From: JAXMHQ01 sp046346665
Lineage (GTDB): Bacteria; Verrucomicrobiota; Verrucomicrobiia; Limisphaerales; JAXMHQ01
Reading direction: 5' to 3'
DNA: 13,345 nucleotides
Assembly: GCA_046346665.1 (NCBI GenBank)
Contig: JAXMHQ010000057.1
Location: 1-13,345, forward strand
The notes below the pieces were generated by a model that worked only from the letters and a program-made list of their open reading frames with translations, was not told where the DNA came from and made no database searches. Every line of letters starts with the position of its first letter. The stretch's first letter is position 1. Of the stretch, positions 12,576 to 13,345 are shown one piece after another. The position numbers and the translations under genes were made by a program.

Positions 12576-13345
12576 ATGAACGCAGCCTTCCGCATCGAAC
12601 ACGATTCCCTCGGGGAACGAACCGTGCCGGCGGAAGCGTTGCACGGCATCCACACCGAACGGGCGCTCGAGAATTTTCCGCTCGCGCGCCGCCCGGTTTC
12701 CCCCGCCCTCGCCCGCGCGTACGGCGCCGTCAAACTCGCCTGTGCCAAAACCAACCGCAGCCTCGGCGCCTGGGCCGATAATTCCGCGAAGGCCGACGCG
12801 ATCGAACGCGCCTGCGCCGAGCTCGACAGCGGCGAACTGGCGCCGCACATCGTCGTGGACGCGCTCCAGGGCGGCGCCGGCACGAGCACCAACATGAACG
12901 TCAACGAGGTGCTCGCCAACCGCGCCCTCGAATTGCTCGGACTCGCCCACGCCGCCGGCGACCAGGTGTCGCCCCTCGACGATCTCAACCTCCACCAGTC
13001 GACCAACGACACCTACCCCACCGCGCTCCGGCTGGCCGCCATCCGGTCGCTGAAGTTGCTGGAAACCCGGGTCGTCGCACTCCAGGAAGCGTTCCAGGAC
13101 GCCGAAAAACGCTTCGCCCACGTGGTCAAGGTCGGCCGCACTCAATTGCAGGACGCCGTTCTCACCACGCTCGGCCGCGAAATGGGCGCCTACGCGGAGG
13201 CCCTCAACCGTGATCGCTGGCGCATTTACAAGTGCGAGGAACGACTCCGCGTCGTCAGCCTCGGCGGCACCGCCATCGGCACCGGCCTCGCCGCGCCGCG
13301 TGAATTCATTTTCCAGGTCGTCGATGCACTGCGCGCGGTTACCGG
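12576..13345 (+). CDS. aspA: Aspartate ammonia-lyase-like protein (cut by window end)
   Basis: About 256 codons are present, open to the last base. The family features of the aspartase/fumarase superfamily appear in order: HGIHTERALENFP (near 23-35), GGAGTSTNMNVNEVLANRA, HQSTNDTYPTA, GRTQLQDAVLTTLGRE and GGTAIGTGL. GTSTNMN and QSTND favour aspartase, which splits aspartate into fumarate and ammonium, over class II fumarase (GSGTQSNMN, QSSND). The catalytic GSS loop lies beyond the window, so the activity is unproven. It starts 34 bases after hydG on the same strand. Aspartase genes are known neighbours of hydEFG maturation genes. Here the likely job is to release ammonium for the dithiomethylamine bridge of the H-cluster; this is inference. 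Confidence 0.87.
   Translation, partial: MNAAFRIEHDSLGERTVPAEALHGIHTERALENFPLARRPVSPALARAYGAVKLACAKTNRSLGAWADNSAKADAIERACAELDSGELAPHIVVDALQGGAGTSTNMNVNEVLANRALELLGLAHAAGDQVSPLDDLNLHQSTNDTYPTALRLAAIRSLKLLETRVVALQEAFQDAEKRFAHVVKVGRTQLQDAVLTTLGREMGAYAEALNRDRWRIYKCEERLRVVSLGGTAIGTGLAAPREFIFQVVDALRAVT

Noticed and set aside
12576..13345. Class II fumarase instead of aspartase
   Set aside because: The signature reads GTSTNMN and QSTND, as in aspartases; the missing C-terminal half leaves some doubt.

Overview
The window is a GC-rich bacterial segment from an organism with fermentative or anaerobic hydrogen metabolism. Gene content (NAD-linked trimeric [FeFe] hydrogenase, Rex, HydG), the frequent absence of Shine-Dalgarno sequences and many short-period intergenic repeats suggest a member of the Planctomycetes-Verrucomicrobia-Chlamydiae group, perhaps Verrucomicrobiota. 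That assignment is inference from general appearance; no marker gene in the window settles it.

Left part (1-2751): on the minus strand, nadC (quinolinate phosphoribosyltransferase) is followed by the 5' end of a birA-type gene that leaves the window at base 1. Divergent from nadC, on the plus strand, is a bifunctional NAD(P)HX epimerase/dehydratase (nnr). Both nadC and nnr therefore serve the NAD pool, one by making it and one by repairing it. The 2752-3111 gap has no gene but holds a roughly 190-bp composite palindrome, an octamer array and two TACG-N8-CGTA dyads 22 bp apart.

Middle (3112-5594): a two-gene signalling operon with an ATGA overlap. The first gene is a soluble hybrid kinase (receiver-PAS-histidine kinase-receiver). 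The second is a NarL-type receiver whose DNA-binding domain is missing and whose reading frame ends at a small intergenic hairpin. No output domain is encoded here.

Right part (5814-13345): rex, hydC, hydB, hydA, hydG and an aspartate ammonia-lyase gene (cut by the window end), tightly packed on the plus strand and probably one operon. HydABC is the NADH- and ferredoxin-linked [FeFe] hydrogenase of the electron-bifurcating type. HydG builds the Fe-CO-CN synthon of the H-cluster. The lyase may supply ammonium for the bridging amine of that cluster. Rex senses the NADH/NAD+ ratio. The clearest regulatory signal is an exact Rex operator (TTGTGAA-N4-TTCACAA) at 6630-6647, inside the first 20 codons of hydC and directly downstream of rex. 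This suggests a self-contained loop in which high NADH releases Rex and allows synthesis of an NADH-oxidising hydrogenase.

A second theme is repeats. Nearly every intergenic space carries a short tandem array with a period of 7 bp (or 14, 8 or 6), each with its own unit sequence. Several fold into hairpins, and one repeat cluster is translated as a tail on HydA.
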